Of a stretch of DNA of 64,000 nt, positions 24,856-33,455 are shown piece by piece. Position numbers and translations under genes: made by a program. Each line of letters opens with the position of its first letter. Within the stretch, counting starts at the first letter, position 1. Below the pieces are notes generated by a model that saw nothing but the letters and a program-made list of their open reading frames with translations, made no database searches and was not told where the DNA came from. The stretch is taken from positions 62,001 through 126,000 of the forward strand of contig NZ_KB894577.1 in NCBI RefSeq assembly GCF_000374525.1, in the 5' to 3' direction. The stretch is from Amorphus coralli DSM 19760 (lineage in GTDB: Bacteria > Pseudomonadota > Alphaproteobacteria > Rhizobiales > Amorphaceae).

Positions 24856-26178
24856 TCACCTCAAATCCACGAACCGGGCCGCCTTGACCGAGCTTTCGAA
24901 GGCTCTGGCGATCGAGCCCGGTTCGCACCAGACCAGGTCCGGCGTCACCTCGAACGTGTGGCGTACGCGGTCCGTCAGAGCCGGCGTCAGGGCGGCCGGG
25001 TCGGTACCGGAGCCGGGCTCGAGATGGACGCGCAGGACGTCGGTGCCGTCGGTCGCCAGCACCTCGACGCGGAAGTCGGCGATGGCGGCGTCGGCGAACA
25101 TCATGTCCTCGAAGTCGGCGTGGCCGATGTTCACGCCGCGCACCTTGAAGAAGCCGGCGGTGCGGTGGGCGTGGCGCATGATCGGGAACAGGCCGAAGCG
25201 CGGGTCGACAGCCCCCCGGCCGGGGTCGGACCCGACCGAGGCCTCGGCAGCGTCAGCCACACGCACCACATCGCCGGTGTTCCAGCGCAAGAAGGGCGTC
25301 GCTTCGTTGGTGGCGAGGGCGGTGACCACCAGCAGCCCCTCGCCGCCCGGCGAGACCGGCTCGAAGGTGTCCGGGTCGACCACCTCCGGATAGACGAAGT
25401 CGGACCAGATGCGGAAGCCGGTGTCCGGCGCGGTTTCCGCCCCCATCATCATCATTTCCGTCATGCCGATGGAATCGAGCACCCGCGCGCCCCAGAGCGC
25501 CGAGAGCTTGGCCCGCTTGATGGCCGACAACGGCTCGGCCGTGCAGATCACCGTGTGGATGCCGTAGTCCGACAGGCGCTCGCCGTCGGCAGCGGCAAGG
25601 TTGGCGAGATGGATGGCGTAGCTCGACATGCCGACCCACACGGAGGGCCGGAAGGTGCGGATCAGGTCGAGCTGCATGACGGAGGGAACGGCATTGCCGG
25701 CGCCGACCCACATGACGGCGGCGCCTTCGGCCTCCGCCGCGCGGGCGCACATGTGGCCCGCCGGATGGATGCCGAGCGGCAGCGAAATGTGGACGAGATC
25801 GTCGGACGTCACGCCGGCGCAGGCATAGACCCGGCGGAAGCCTGCCATGGCATGCGCGAGGTCGGCATGGGTGCGGGGATAGAAGAGGGGCCGGCCAGTG
25901 GAGCCGCCGGAGCGCCAGAATTCGCTCGTCTCGCTGCGCCCGGCGGTGCAGAACGCGGCATAAAATGCGTCGGTGGAGAGCGCCCGCAGCTCGTCCTTGG
26001 TGAGGATCGGGATCTTTGCCCATTCCTCCGGCTCGGTGATGCGGTCGAGGTCGAGGCCGGCGAGCCGCGGCTGCCAGAAGGCCGAGGCCTGCGCCCGCTC
26101 TACCGCGCGGATGCGCCCGGCGCGCTGGGCCTCCGCCAGCGCCTCGGCGGTCTCCGGCAGCATCAGGTCTGTCGTCAT
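24856..26178 (-). CDS. Phenylacetate-CoA ligase-like adenylate-forming protein
   Basis: A 440-residue member of the PaaK-like adenylate-forming ligase family. The phosphate-binding loop FWRSGGSTGRPLFYPRT is near residues 87-103. The A5 region DSIGMTEMMMMGAE and the A7/A8 region FLRWNTGDVVRV then KVRGVNIGHADFEDMMF are also clear. These features support carboxylate adenylation and thioester formation with CoA; the acid is unknown. A strong GGAGGGGTGAGGGG ribosome binding site precedes the ATG. It follows the two iron-sulfur protein genes on the same strand, about 130 bases after the nearer one, so it is probably the third gene of that operon. Confidence 0.85.
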   Translation of the reverse strand: MTTDLMLPETAEALAEAQRAGRIRAVERAQASAFWQPRLAGLDLDRITEPEEWAKIPILTKDELRALSTDAFYAAFCTAGRSETSEFWRSGGSTGRPLFYPRTHADLAHAMAGFRRVYACAGVTSDDLVHISLPLGIHPAGHMCARAAEAEGAAVMWVGAGNAVPSVMQLDLIRTFRPSVWVGMSSYAIHLANLAAADGERLSDYGIHTVICTAEPLSAIKRAKLSALWGARVLDSIGMTEMMMMGAETAPDTGFRIWSDFVYPEVVDPDTFEPVSPGGEGLLVVTALATNEATPFLRWNTGDVVRVADAAEASVGSDPGRGAVDPRFGLFPIMRHAHRTAGFFKVRGVNIGHADFEDMMFADAAIADFRVEVLATDGTDVLRVHLEPGSGTDPAALTPALTDRVRHTFEVTPDLVWCEPGSIARAFESSVKAARFVDLR

Positions 26179-26308
26179 CCCCTCACCCCTCCATTCAGCC
26201 GGCAGACGGCGACCTGGCCGTGTCCCGGGAAGGTGGCGGACAGGCGCCTCCCAACGCCCGTCCGCCTGCTCCCCACCCCAACCCGGCCGCCCCGGGCGGC
26301 AGACCCGC

Positions 26309-27313
26309 TCAGAGGGCGGCGTTCGCCTGCTTCACCAGGTCGCCGATCCAGCGTTCGGCGAGCCGGTAGCTCTCCGGCATGTCGCCGGCCGCCTCGGCGG
26401 CGCGCATTTCCGCCAGCCGAGCCCGCTTCTCCGGCGTGTCCTCCGCGATTTCGGCAAGCGCATCGGCCAGTCGCGCATAGTCGGCGCCGACCGGGCAGAC
26501 GTCCTGACAGCGGCGGCAACCGGTGACGACGCCTGCCCCGCGCAGGATCGACTGCCAGAGATAGAACTGGTCCTTGGAGCGCAGCATCGCCTTCTTCTTG
26601 GCCGGGTCCGGCTCGTCGATGATGCGGCCGATGTGATCGGCAAGCGCGTGAAAACCGTGCGGCGAGCGGTAGTCCTGGCAGGCCTGCCAGTCGCGATCGA
26701 AGTGGCGGATGACATCGCCCGGGCAGGCCGACAGGCAGCGCCCGCACTCCGCCCCGTGGCACAGCGCCTCCTCCATCCGGCTGTCGCACTCAACCGGCGC
26801 AGAGGTCAGCACCGCCGTGACCACGACGCGCGGCCCATATTCGGGCGTGAGCAGCATCTGGTTGAGACCGAGAGTGCCGAGACCGGCCTCCACCGCCGCG
26901 TGCGGCATGGAGAGGATCGGACCGAGCGAGGCCCGCGCGTCGCCGCGATAGTCGAGCGGATCGACATGGGTCGGCGGCACGATGAGGGCCGGGTAGCCGC
27001 GGTCTTCCAGCCACAGCACCAGTTCCAGCGAAGTCGCCTCGATGGCGGTGAGCGCCAGTTCGTCGTTGTAGAATTTGTGGCGCTCGTCCCATGCCGGCAG
27101 CCGCGTGGTGCCGGCAGACAGCCGCTTGGCGATGACGATGACGCGATCGGCGTCGTGGTCGGAAATGTCCATCGGCCGCTTCGGATGGGCGGGGTCCGGC
27201 GGGTTGGCGTTGAGGGCGGCCGCATCGGCGATGCCGACGAGGTCTGCGCCGAGCGCGCGGGCCTTCTCCTTGACCGTTTCCGCAGTGAGGGGTTCCTGGA
27301 AGATCGCGACCAT
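26309..27313 (-). CDS. QueG-like double [4Fe-4S] cluster protein, copy 2
   Basis: A 334-residue protein resembling the epoxyqueuosine reductase (QueG)/reductive dehalogenase class, with a flavin- or corrinoid-type N-terminal domain and a ferredoxin domain. Cysteines at 185, 190, 193 and 197 (C-x4-C-x2-C-x3-CP), 212, and 266, 269 and 273 (C-x2-C-x3-CP) can hold two [4Fe-4S] clusters. True QueG has C-x2-C-x2-C-x3-CP for the first set. The segment AGLGTLGLNQMLLTPEYGPRVVVTAVLT matches the QueG-family cofactor region. It lies 11 bases after a paralogue with the same spacing. The substrate is not known, and a queuosine role is unlikely. Confidence 0.8.
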   Translation of the reverse strand: MVAIFQEPLTAETVKEKARALGADLVGIADAAALNANPPDPAHPKRPMDISDHDADRVIVIAKRLSAGTTRLPAWDERHKFYNDELALTAIEATSLELVLWLEDRGYPALIVPPTHVDPLDYRGDARASLGPILSMPHAAVEAGLGTLGLNQMLLTPEYGPRVVVTAVLTSAPVECDSRMEEALCHGAECGRCLSACPGDVIRHFDRDWQACQDYRSPHGFHALADHIGRIIDEPDPAKKKAMLRSKDQFYLWQSILRGAGVVTGCRRCQDVCPVGADYARLADALAEIAEDTPEKRARLAEMRAAEAAGDMPESYRLAERWIGDLVKQANAAL

Positions 27314-27324
27314 CTCGGTTCTCC

Positions 27325-28392
27325 TCAGCGCTCGTCGGCGGCCGGTGCATCGGCACCCGCGGGTTCGGCGTCGCGGCTTTCGGCGTGGGCGGCGGCGCGG
27401 GCCTTTTGCTCGGCCTTAAAGGCCTGGAGCTGGCGCGCAACCAGGCCCTGATAGCCCTCTTCCCCGACCCAGCGCTTGTTCCAATCATCGAGGCCCGGAA
27501 TCGGCTCGCCGGCCTTGCGCGCCTCCTTGAAGCGCTTCGCCTTCTCCACCTTTTCCGGCGTCTTTTCCGGGATGACCTTCTGCGGCGCGGTCAGGTGGGC
27601 GTGGTAGTCGTTGCCGACCGGGCAGACGGCGAGGCAGCGCGGACAGTCGCCGAACGAGCCGACGACGCGCAACAGCCCCTGCCAGAAGCCGTAAATGTCG
27701 CGGCTTTCGACGATCTCCTTGCGCCGTTCGTCGTCGTCGCAATCGATCATTTCCTCGAAGACCCCCAGCGACGTCATGAAGCCGAACTCCTGGGCAGCCG
27801 TAGCGCAGGCACGCTTGTCGATGCCGAAATGCTTCACCGCGTCGGTCGGGCAGGAATAGAGGCAGCGGGAGCAAGATTCGCCGATGCAGACCTGCTCGGT
27901 GATGCGCTCGTCCGGCTCCAGCTCCAGCTCGGTGAGGATGCCGGTGAGGTAGATGCGCGGGCCGAATTCCGGCGTCAGGATGTTGACCTCCAGTCCGAAC
28001 GTGCCGAGCCCCGCCTCGATGCCGAGATGGCGGGTGGAAAGGCGGCCGTAGGAGGCGTTCTTCAGGTCCCAGTCGGTCTCCTGGGCGGCCGTGACGAAGG
28101 ACGGATGCCCCTCGCGCTCCAGCGCCTCGGCGAGCTTGTGGGCGATCACGTCCATCCGCCGCAGCACCATCATATCCATGTACTGGACGGCCACCGGCGC
28201 CTTGGCCCGGAAGACGGCGACCGGGATACGCGAGACGATGACGATGACGCTCTTGCAGTGGGGCGAGATGCGGTCCGGCGTCTGCGGCCAGCGCGGATCC
28301 GGCGGAAAGGCGTTGAGCGTCTTGGCGCTCGCGATGCCGACGAGATCGGCCCCGAGGTCCTTGGCGAGCGCTTTGACGGCGGCGGAATCCAT
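27325..28392 (-). CDS. QueG-like double [4Fe-4S] cluster protein, copy 1
   Basis: A 355-residue paralogue of the protein encoded just downstream, sharing the order of motifs. These are GADLVGIA near residue 15, GIEAGLGTFGLEVNILTPEFGPRIYLTG (about 124-151), Cys169/174/177/181 (again C-x4-C-x2-C-x3-CP), Cys196 and Cys250/253/257. Two [4Fe-4S] clusters are expected, and a redox role in the cytoplasm is likely. The C-terminus carries a charged Ala/Glu-rich tail of about 60 residues that the paralogue lacks. The start at 28392 is preceded by AAGGA. It is the first gene of the minus-strand cluster and faces an AraC-type regulator. Confidence 0.8.
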   Translation of the reverse strand: MDSAAVKALAKDLGADLVGIASAKTLNAFPPDPRWPQTPDRISPHCKSVIVIVSRIPVAVFRAKAPVAVQYMDMMVLRRMDVIAHKLAEALEREGHPSFVTAAQETDWDLKNASYGRLSTRHLGIEAGLGTFGLEVNILTPEFGPRIYLTGILTELELEPDERITEQVCIGESCSRCLYSCPTDAVKHFGIDKRACATAAQEFGFMTSLGVFEEMIDCDDDERRKEIVESRDIYGFWQGLLRVVGSFGDCPRCLAVCPVGNDYHAHLTAPQKVIPEKTPEKVEKAKRFKEARKAGEPIPGLDDWNKRWVGEEGYQGLVARQLQAFKAEQKARAAAHAESRDAEPAGADAPAADER

Positions 28393-28470
28393 GAACGGTC
28401 CTTCGCAGGGCCCGGGCCAGCGGCCAGGCACAGACTGGAACCGTTATGATGTCCTTCGTTCGGCCGATCG

Positions 28471-28501
28471 ACTAGCCCGATTGCGCCCTACTAGCCCGAT
28501 T
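28471..28501. promoter_or_regulatory. Direct-repeat candidate AraC operator
   Basis: ACTAGCCCGATT occurs twice on the same strand, at 28471-28482 and 28490-28501, with starts 19 bases apart. It lies between the AraC-type regulator and the divergent iron-sulfur protein gene. Two same-direction half-sites about two helical turns apart are the standard binding pattern of AraC-family activators. Binding by the adjacent regulator is inferred. Confidence 0.6.
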
Positions 28502-28630
28502 CGGCATACTGCCTGAAATTGCTCCAGACTGCCGATCCGCGCGGCGCATAGCGGCGGAAACCGCGGCATTTGACGCGCATTCTGCAAGCAGTACCGCAGA
28601 CACAGACCAGTGCTTACCGGAGACCAGACG

Positions 28631-29635
28631 ATGAAGCCCCCGACGCCGGTCCCGAATCCGCCCCTCCCCTTCGAGGCGCCGGAGACCACGGAAGGCGCCT
28701 CCGCCGGCCTCGCCAAGCGGCACGTTGCGCGCTTCTTCCGCACGCACGAGATCGCCACCGCCCAGGAGCTTCCGGGCTTTCGCCACAGCCACGCAAGCGT
28801 CGGCTCCCTGTCGCTCAACCATCTGACCTACGGTGCCGAGACGCTCATCGGCATGCCACCGCTGCGCGACTTCTACCTGCTGCAGTGGACGCTGGCGGGA
28901 ACGGCGACCTACCGCCACGCCGAAGGGCAGGACCGCGCCGGACCGGGCGACCTGTTCGTCGTCAATCCGGACCGGCGTCATGAGAAGACCTGGGATGCCG
29001 AGTGCGTCCAGCTCATCGTGCGCATAGACCGTGCGCTTCTCGATGCAGCGCTCGGCGACTGGGGCGCGGACGGGAACCATCCCATCGAAGCGGTTCTCTT
29101 CACCGGCGGACCAGCAAACGAAACGACGCGGACGGCGAGCCTGTTTTCCTTCCTGCGGGCGCTGGCCTCCGACGCCCGCGAAGGCGCCGGCTGGGCGCAC
29201 CCGCGGCTTGCCGAGCGCGCCGGGTCGGTGCTGGCGGAACTGATGCTGACGGCGCTGGAACACACGGCCGGCGAACGGATCGAGCGGGACGATGCCGCGC
29301 GCCCGGCGGCGCTTGCCCGGGCGGAAGACTACATCAAGGTCCATGCGCGCGAAGCGTTGCGCCTCGACGACATCGCCGAAGCCGCTGGCGTCCGGCCGCG
29401 CACGCTGCACAAGGCGTTTCGTCATCACTTGGGACTGACCCCGATCGCCTATGTGCGACACGTGCGGCTGGAGCTCGCCCGCCGCGACCTGATGGAAGCG
29501 GCACAGACGGGACGCACCGTTACCGAGGTCGCGACGGCCTGCGGCTTCGATCATCTCAGCAAGTTCGCGGGGAGCTACAGGCAGCGCTATGGCGAAAGCC
29601 CGTCACAGACCCTGCGGCGCTATCGGCCGGAGTGA
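28631..29635 (+). CDS. AraC family transcriptional regulator
   Basis: A 334-residue AraC-type regulator. The N-terminal ligand-sensing cupin-like region runs to about residue 200 and includes GMPPLRDFYLLQWTLAGTATYRHAEGQ and FVVNPDRRHEKTW. The C-terminal 100 residues carry both helix-turn-helix motifs: LRLDDIAEAAGVRPRTLHKAFRHHLGLTPIAYVRHVRL and VTEVATACGFDHLSKFAGSYRQRYGESPSQTLRRYRPE. The ATG at 28631 has GGAGA before it. It is divergent from the QueG-like pair and is the probable regulator of that cluster. The effector is not known. Confidence 0.9.
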   Translation: MKPPTPVPNPPLPFEAPETTEGASAGLAKRHVARFFRTHEIATAQELPGFRHSHASVGSLSLNHLTYGAETLIGMPPLRDFYLLQWTLAGTATYRHAEGQDRAGPGDLFVVNPDRRHEKTWDAECVQLIVRIDRALLDAALGDWGADGNHPIEAVLFTGGPANETTRTASLFSFLRALASDAREGAGWAHPRLAERAGSVLAELMLTALEHTAGERIERDDAARPAALARAEDYIKVHAREALRLDDIAEAAGVRPRTLHKAFRHHLGLTPIAYVRHVRLELARRDLMEAAQTGRTVTEVATACGFDHLSKFAGSYRQRYGESPSQTLRRYRPE

Positions 29636-29718
29636 AGCGCGCCGGCCGGCCGTGGATTCTCCGGGCCCTCTCATCTGCCGCCACCGACACCACCCCAACG
29701 GAACGACGCCGCTTCCGG

Positions 29719-29747
29719 TTGACGAGCATCAGTGCACAACTCATGAT
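29719..29747 (+). promoter_or_regulatory. Candidate promoter of the amidase gene
   Basis: TTGACG (29719-29724) and CATGAT (29742-29747) with a 17-base spacer lie 40 bases before the amidase ATG. The match to sigma-70 boxes is moderate. Confidence 0.4.
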
Positions 29748-29786
29748 AGCATACAGCTCGAAGATGCACTTATGGGGAGAAGGGCC

Positions 29787-30701
29787 ATGTTCACGATCCG
29801 CACGCTGTCGGACGGTGATTTTCTGTATGCGAGCGGGCGGCGCGTCGACTATCGGCCCTCGCCGCACAAATATGCCGGCTTCCCCGCCCAGGCGCGGCGC
29901 CTGCTGGTCATCCATTATACGGCCGGGCGAGAAGCATCAGGCGCCGCGAACTGGTTCGCGAACCCGTCGTCCGGGGTTTCCGCTCACGTCACGATCGGGA
30001 GAAGCGGCGAAGTCATCCAGAGTGTGCCGTTCTCCGATCGCGCCTGGCACGCCGGCAAGAGCCGATGGCGGGTCCGGAATGACAGGCTGACGTCGCTGAA
30101 CCGCCACGCGATCGGAATCGAGATCGCCAATGCGGGCGCGTGCCGAAAGACGGAGGCGGGCCATTGGAAGAACGGGCTTGGTGTCCTCGTGCCTTCGGAC
30201 GAGATCGTGGTCGCCCCGCATAAGAACGGCAGCATCTACTTCAACGCGAATCCCGCACACGGCGTCACTGCCGGCTCAGTCGCAACACCGGGATGGGCCA
30301 CCTATACCGAGCAGCAGATGCAGGTTGCGGAAAAGCTGGCGACCTTCCTGGTCGGCCACTACGGGCTCGAGGACGTAGTGGGACATGACGACATCAGCCC
30401 CGGACGCAAGTCCGACCCAGGGCCCCTGTTCCAGACCGAGAGTTTCCGAGATCGGGTGTTCGGCGAGGGGGATGAAGGAGACGACACGTGGAAAGTACGT
30501 GACGGCACGCCCGGCGGCCTGGCCATCCGTGTCGGTCCCGGCAAGGACCACGAAAAGGTTCAGGACGACAATCTCGCACCCGGGACTGTGGTCGAGGTCA
30601 ATCAGACCGAGGGCCGCTGGTGGTACGTAACCGTACTCGACGCGAACGGGGATGACGAAGCCGATGGCTGGGTCTACAGCCGCTATCTCGAGCGGGCTTG
30701 A
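29787..30701 (+). CDS. N-acetylmuramoyl-L-alanine amidase with SH3 domain
   Basis: A 304-residue AmpD-type (amidase_2) enzyme that cuts the bond between muramic acid and the peptide stem. The zinc ligands are His43 (VIHYTAG), His200 and Asp210 (GHDDISPGRKSDPG), with catalytic Glu112 in IGIEIAN. Residues 245-304 form a bacterial SH3-like domain (RDGTPGGLAIRVGPGKDHEKV through DGWVYSRYLE) that probably binds the cell wall. No signal peptide is visible. Together with the loose neighbourhood this would fit a cytoplasmic recycling enzyme or an orphan phage-type lysin. GGGAGAAGG before the ATG at 29787 decides the start over the ATG at 29772. Confidence 0.9.
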   Translation: MFTIRTLSDGDFLYASGRRVDYRPSPHKYAGFPAQARRLLVIHYTAGREASGAANWFANPSSGVSAHVTIGRSGEVIQSVPFSDRAWHAGKSRWRVRNDRLTSLNRHAIGIEIANAGACRKTEAGHWKNGLGVLVPSDEIVVAPHKNGSIYFNANPAHGVTAGSVATPGWATYTEQQMQVAEKLATFLVGHYGLEDVVGHDDISPGRKSDPGPLFQTESFRDRVFGEGDEGDDTWKVRDGTPGGLAIRVGPGKDHEKVQDDNLAPGTVVEVNQTEGRWWYVTVLDANGDDEADGWVYSRYLERA

Positions 30702-30736
30702 GGCAGTCTCAGAGGCCCGCGCTTAGCCTGAAGCGT

Positions 30737-30988
30737 GAACCGGTTCCCACATTTCGGGCCTGTGGGTCTCTGCCGGGCATAGGCTGGGTCCGAAAACCGG
30801 TTCCCACTTTTCGGGCCTATCGGCATTTGCCGGGCATAGGCTTGTCCGAAAACCGGTTCCCACTTTTCGGGCCTATCGGCATTTGCCGGGCATAGGTTGA
30901 GTCCGAAAGCCGGTTCCCACTTTTCGGGCCTATTGGTCTCTGCCGGGCATAGGCTGGGTCCGAAAACCGGTTCCCACTTTTCGGGCCT
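30737..30988. repeat. Five-copy extragenic palindromic repeat array
   Basis: Five copies of an element with the core CCGGTTCCCACTTTTCGGG lie in tandem. Copies 2-5 begin CCGAAA at 30790, 30846, 30903 and 30960 (steps of 56, 57 and 57 bases); a diverged first copy starts near 30737. CCGAAAA at the left of a unit is the inverse of TTTTCGG, so each unit can form a hairpin. Spacers contain CTGCCGGGCATAGG or TTTGCCGGGCATAGG. The core matches the reverse complement of the array at 9096-9252. It fills the gap between two convergent genes. Confidence 0.9.
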
Positions 30989-30992
30989 ATGC

Positions 30993-31766
30993 CTACTTCT
31001 CCACGAACGCCTTCTCGATGACGAACTGGCCGGGATTGGCGTTGGAGCCTTCCTCGAAGCCGCGCGTCTCCAGAAGCGTGCTGCAGTCGGCCAGCATGCC
31101 GGGGCTGCCGCAGAGCATGACCCGGTCGGTTTCCGGCGAGATGGCCGGGAGGCCGAGGTCATCCGCCAGCTTGCCGGTTTCCACCAGCTCGGTGATGCGG
31201 CCGCGGTGCTTGAAGGGCTCGCGGGTCACGGTCGGATAGTAGAGGAGCTTCTCGCGGGCATATTCGCCCATCAGCTCGTTCTGCATCAGCTCGGCCACGA
31301 TCTTCTCGCCGTAGCCGAGTTCCCGAACCTGGCGACAGCCGTGGACCAGAACGACCTTCTCGAAGCGCTCGTAAGCTTCCGGATCCTTGATGACCGAAAG
31401 GAACGGCGCCAGGCCGGTACCCGTGCCGAAGAGGTAAAGCGTCTTGCCCGGCAGGAGCGCGTGCTGGACGAGCGTGCCCGTCGCCTTCTCGCCGACGAGG
31501 ATGGTGTCGCCCTGGTTGATGTGCTGCAGGCGCGAAGTCAGCGGCCCGTTCGGCACCTTGATGGAGAAGAAGGACAGCTCCTCCTCGTAGTTGGCGCTGG
31601 CCATCGAATAGGCCCGCAGGAGCGGTTTGCCGTCGACCCGCATGCCGATCATCGTGAACTGGCCGTTGTCGAAGCGGAACGTCGGGCTGCGAGTCGTCGT
31701 GAAGGAGAACAGCGAATCCGTCCAATGGGTGACGGAGAGGACGCGTTCCTCGTTGATGGCCGCCAT
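30993..31766 (-). CDS. fpr: Ferredoxin--NADP reductase
   Basis: A 257-residue FAD enzyme of the bacterial Fpr type, which moves electrons between NADPH and ferredoxin or flavodoxin. FAD-binding residues are in RAYSMASANYEEELSFFSIKVPNGPLTSRL (about 51-80). The NADP site includes LFGTGTGLAPFLSVIKDPEAYERFEKVVLVHGCRQ and MLCGSPGM. The C-terminus is FVIEKAFVEK, as in the subclass I bacterial enzymes. Family members commonly help in oxidative-stress defence. Electrons from this reductase could serve the double-cluster proteins encoded 3-5 kb away, though nothing beyond distance supports this. The repeat array begins just beyond its stop. Confidence 0.95.
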   Translation of the reverse strand: MAAINEERVLSVTHWTDSLFSFTTTRSPTFRFDNGQFTMIGMRVDGKPLLRAYSMASANYEEELSFFSIKVPNGPLTSRLQHINQGDTILVGEKATGTLVQHALLPGKTLYLFGTGTGLAPFLSVIKDPEAYERFEKVVLVHGCRQVRELGYGEKIVAELMQNELMGEYAREKLLYYPTVTREPFKHRGRITELVETGKLADDLGLPAISPETDRVMLCGSPGMLADCSTLLETRGFEEGSNANPGQFVIEKAFVEK

Positions 31767-32195
31767 TCTCGTCTCTCCTCGGTCGTCGACGCGCCGGGGC
31801 CGCGCCGCCGGGCTCAGTCCATGTGGTCAGATCGATCGCGGGTTTTGCACGGCGCGTTCGCCGTCCGCGTGCCCGTGAAAAGGCAGGTGCAAGCCAGCAC
31901 CGTGGCGACGTTGTAGTCGCTCAATGCCGCCCGTGAAAGACAAGTCTTGCTCGCGGACACCTGTCAGGAAGGTAAGATCTTTCCCTCGACGCGCAAACCC
32001 TGGCGCCGAATTGGCGCGTTCGCCATGACACACATCAAGCACTGTTTGAGCGGCCAAGGAAGCTCAGCGCCGTGCGGCCAGTCCGCAGCGACCGGGCGAT
32101 ATCGGGAGCCGAAGCCTCGGACGACGCAAGGCGAAGACCCGGCCTTACGCCCTCTCAGCCGAAGCTGGCAGGTCCAGTGCGCGTCAGGGAACGGT
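31767..32195. other. Intergenic region without a recognised gene
   Basis: No gene was recognised. It must contain the fpr promoter (minus strand). The sequence around 31930-31990 is less GC-rich. No clear promoter hexamers, operator or terminator were found by eye. Confidence 0.35.
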
Positions 32196-32271
32196 TGGTG
32201 GAGCCGAGGGGAATCGAACCCCTGACCTCTGCAGTGCGATTGCAGCGCTCTCCCATCTGAGCTACGGCCCC
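32196..32271 (-). tRNA. tRNA-Ala (anticodon CGC)
   Basis: A 76-nt cloverleaf on the minus strand. The acceptor GGGGCCG pairs with CGGCTCC allowing one G-T pair. The D arm GCTC/GAGC, the anticodon stem CTGCA/TGCAG with loop ATCGCAC (anticodon CGC) and the T arm AGGGG-TTCGATT-CCCCT are all present. CCA is encoded at 32196-32198. It reads GCG alanine codons. Confidence 0.95.
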
Positions 32272-32477
32272 GGGGCTTGCCGCGGCGGCAGGCGCCTGCG
32301 GAAAGCTCGCCGGATGTAGGGTGCGCCGGCACCGGCTGTCAAGGCACTTCGCGGCGCCATCCCCCGACGACCGCCGGAACCCGCGTCACCAGCCGGCCGC
32401 ATGAGCGCACGGCGCCACCGCCAGCCTGCCGGTTCACTTGGCGGACGCAGCGTCCGGCGCGGCAATCGTCCCGCGAG

Positions 32478-33455
32478 TCAGTAGACGCGATGGCGGATTT
32501 CTCCGCCAGCCACTGCGGCCGACGCGTTCTCCCAGGCCGTCCGGAACAAGGTTGCCCAGGCCTGGCGGGTCACGCCGGCGATATGAGGCGTGAGCAGCAA
32601 GCGCTGCGCGGCCTCTTCGCCCAGCGCGATCAACGGGTTGGTCGCTGCCGGCGGCTCCTCGGAATACACGTCCACCGCAGCCCCCGCCAGCCGGCCGGCG
32701 GTGAGCGTCTCCGCCAGGGCGTCCTCGTCGACGATGCCGCCGCGCGAGGCGTGGATCAGCACGGCTTCCGGCTTCATCAGCGCCAGCTCGGCCGCGCCGA
32801 TCAGCCCCTTCGTGGCCGGAATGAGTGGCACGTGCAGGGTCACGATGTCGGCGGTCGACAAGAGCGTCTGCAGGTCGACGCCCTCCGCCCCCAGCTCGGT
32901 GGCGGCCTGCGGATCGCGAGGCGCGGGATCAAAATAGACGATGCGCGAGCCCATCCGCCGGAAGCCCCGGGCAACATCGAGCCCGATGGTGCCGAGCCCG
33001 ACGACGCCGACGGTCATGTCCTCCAGTCCCGGCGGCAACGCCTTCACCAGCGCACCCCGATGGGCGGCGTAGTCGCCGGCGCGGATGGCGGCATTCGATT
33101 CGCCGAAGCGACGCAGCAGGACCAGCGCGGTCGAGATGGCGTACTCGGCGATCGCGGCGTTGCTGCCGCCGGGCACATTGGCAACCGCGATGCCCAGTGC
33201 CTCCATGGCCGGCCGATCGAGCCGGTCGACGCCGGCACCGGTGACCTGGACGAGGCGCACCGCGCTGCCCTCAAACAGGGAGGCCGGCAGCGCAGGGCCG
33301 ACGGCCGGGATCACCACGGCCCTCGCCGTGCGCAAGAGGAGCGGCAGGTCGTCCGCGTCGGGTGCGCGGTAGGCGACCGCGAGATCGCCAGGCGCCGCCA
33401 CGCCCACCTTCTGAAAGTCGGCTTCCGGTCTCAGGCAGATGACGTCGCAGCTCAT
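32478..33455 (-). CDS. D-isomer-specific 2-hydroxyacid dehydrogenase
   Basis: A 325-residue NAD(P)-dependent dehydrogenase of the phosphoglycerate dehydrogenase-like family, converting a 2-hydroxyacid and 2-oxoacid into each other. The cofactor motif GVVGLGTIGLDVARGF starts near residue 149. The catalytic residues appear as Arg in HASRGGIVDEDAL, Glu in DVYSEEPP and His in LLLTPHIAGVTRQAW. It lies just downstream of the GntR-type regulator gene on the same strand (about 210 bases away) and next to the divergent oxidoreductase/creatininase genes. A role in the same catabolic route is likely. The substrate is unknown. Confidence 0.9.
   Translation of the reverse strand: MSCDVICLRPEADFQKVGVAAPGDLAVAYRAPDADDLPLLLRTARAVVIPAVGPALPASLFEGSAVRLVQVTGAGVDRLDRPAMEALGIAVANVPGGSNAAIAEYAISTALVLLRRFGESNAAIRAGDYAAHRGALVKALPPGLEDMTVGVVGLGTIGLDVARGFRRMGSRIVYFDPAPRDPQAATELGAEGVDLQTLLSTADIVTLHVPLIPATKGLIGAAELALMKPEAVLIHASRGGIVDEDALAETLTAGRLAGAAVDVYSEEPPAATNPLIALGEEAAQRLLLTPHIAGVTRQAWATLFRTAWENASAAVAGGEIRHRVY

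Noticed and set aside
26309-28392. Queuosine biosynthesis enzyme QueG
   Set aside because: Cysteine spacing differs from QueG, there are two adjacent paralogues, and the context (acyl ligase and AraC regulator) is catabolic.
30737-30988. CRISPR array
   Set aside because: The periodic units resemble one, but the spacers are themselves repeated, the units are palindromic REP-like elements and no cas genes are present.
30897-31916. Coding frame through the repeat array and opposite fpr
   Set aside because: It translates the extragenic repeat and then runs antisense to ferredoxin-NADP reductase.
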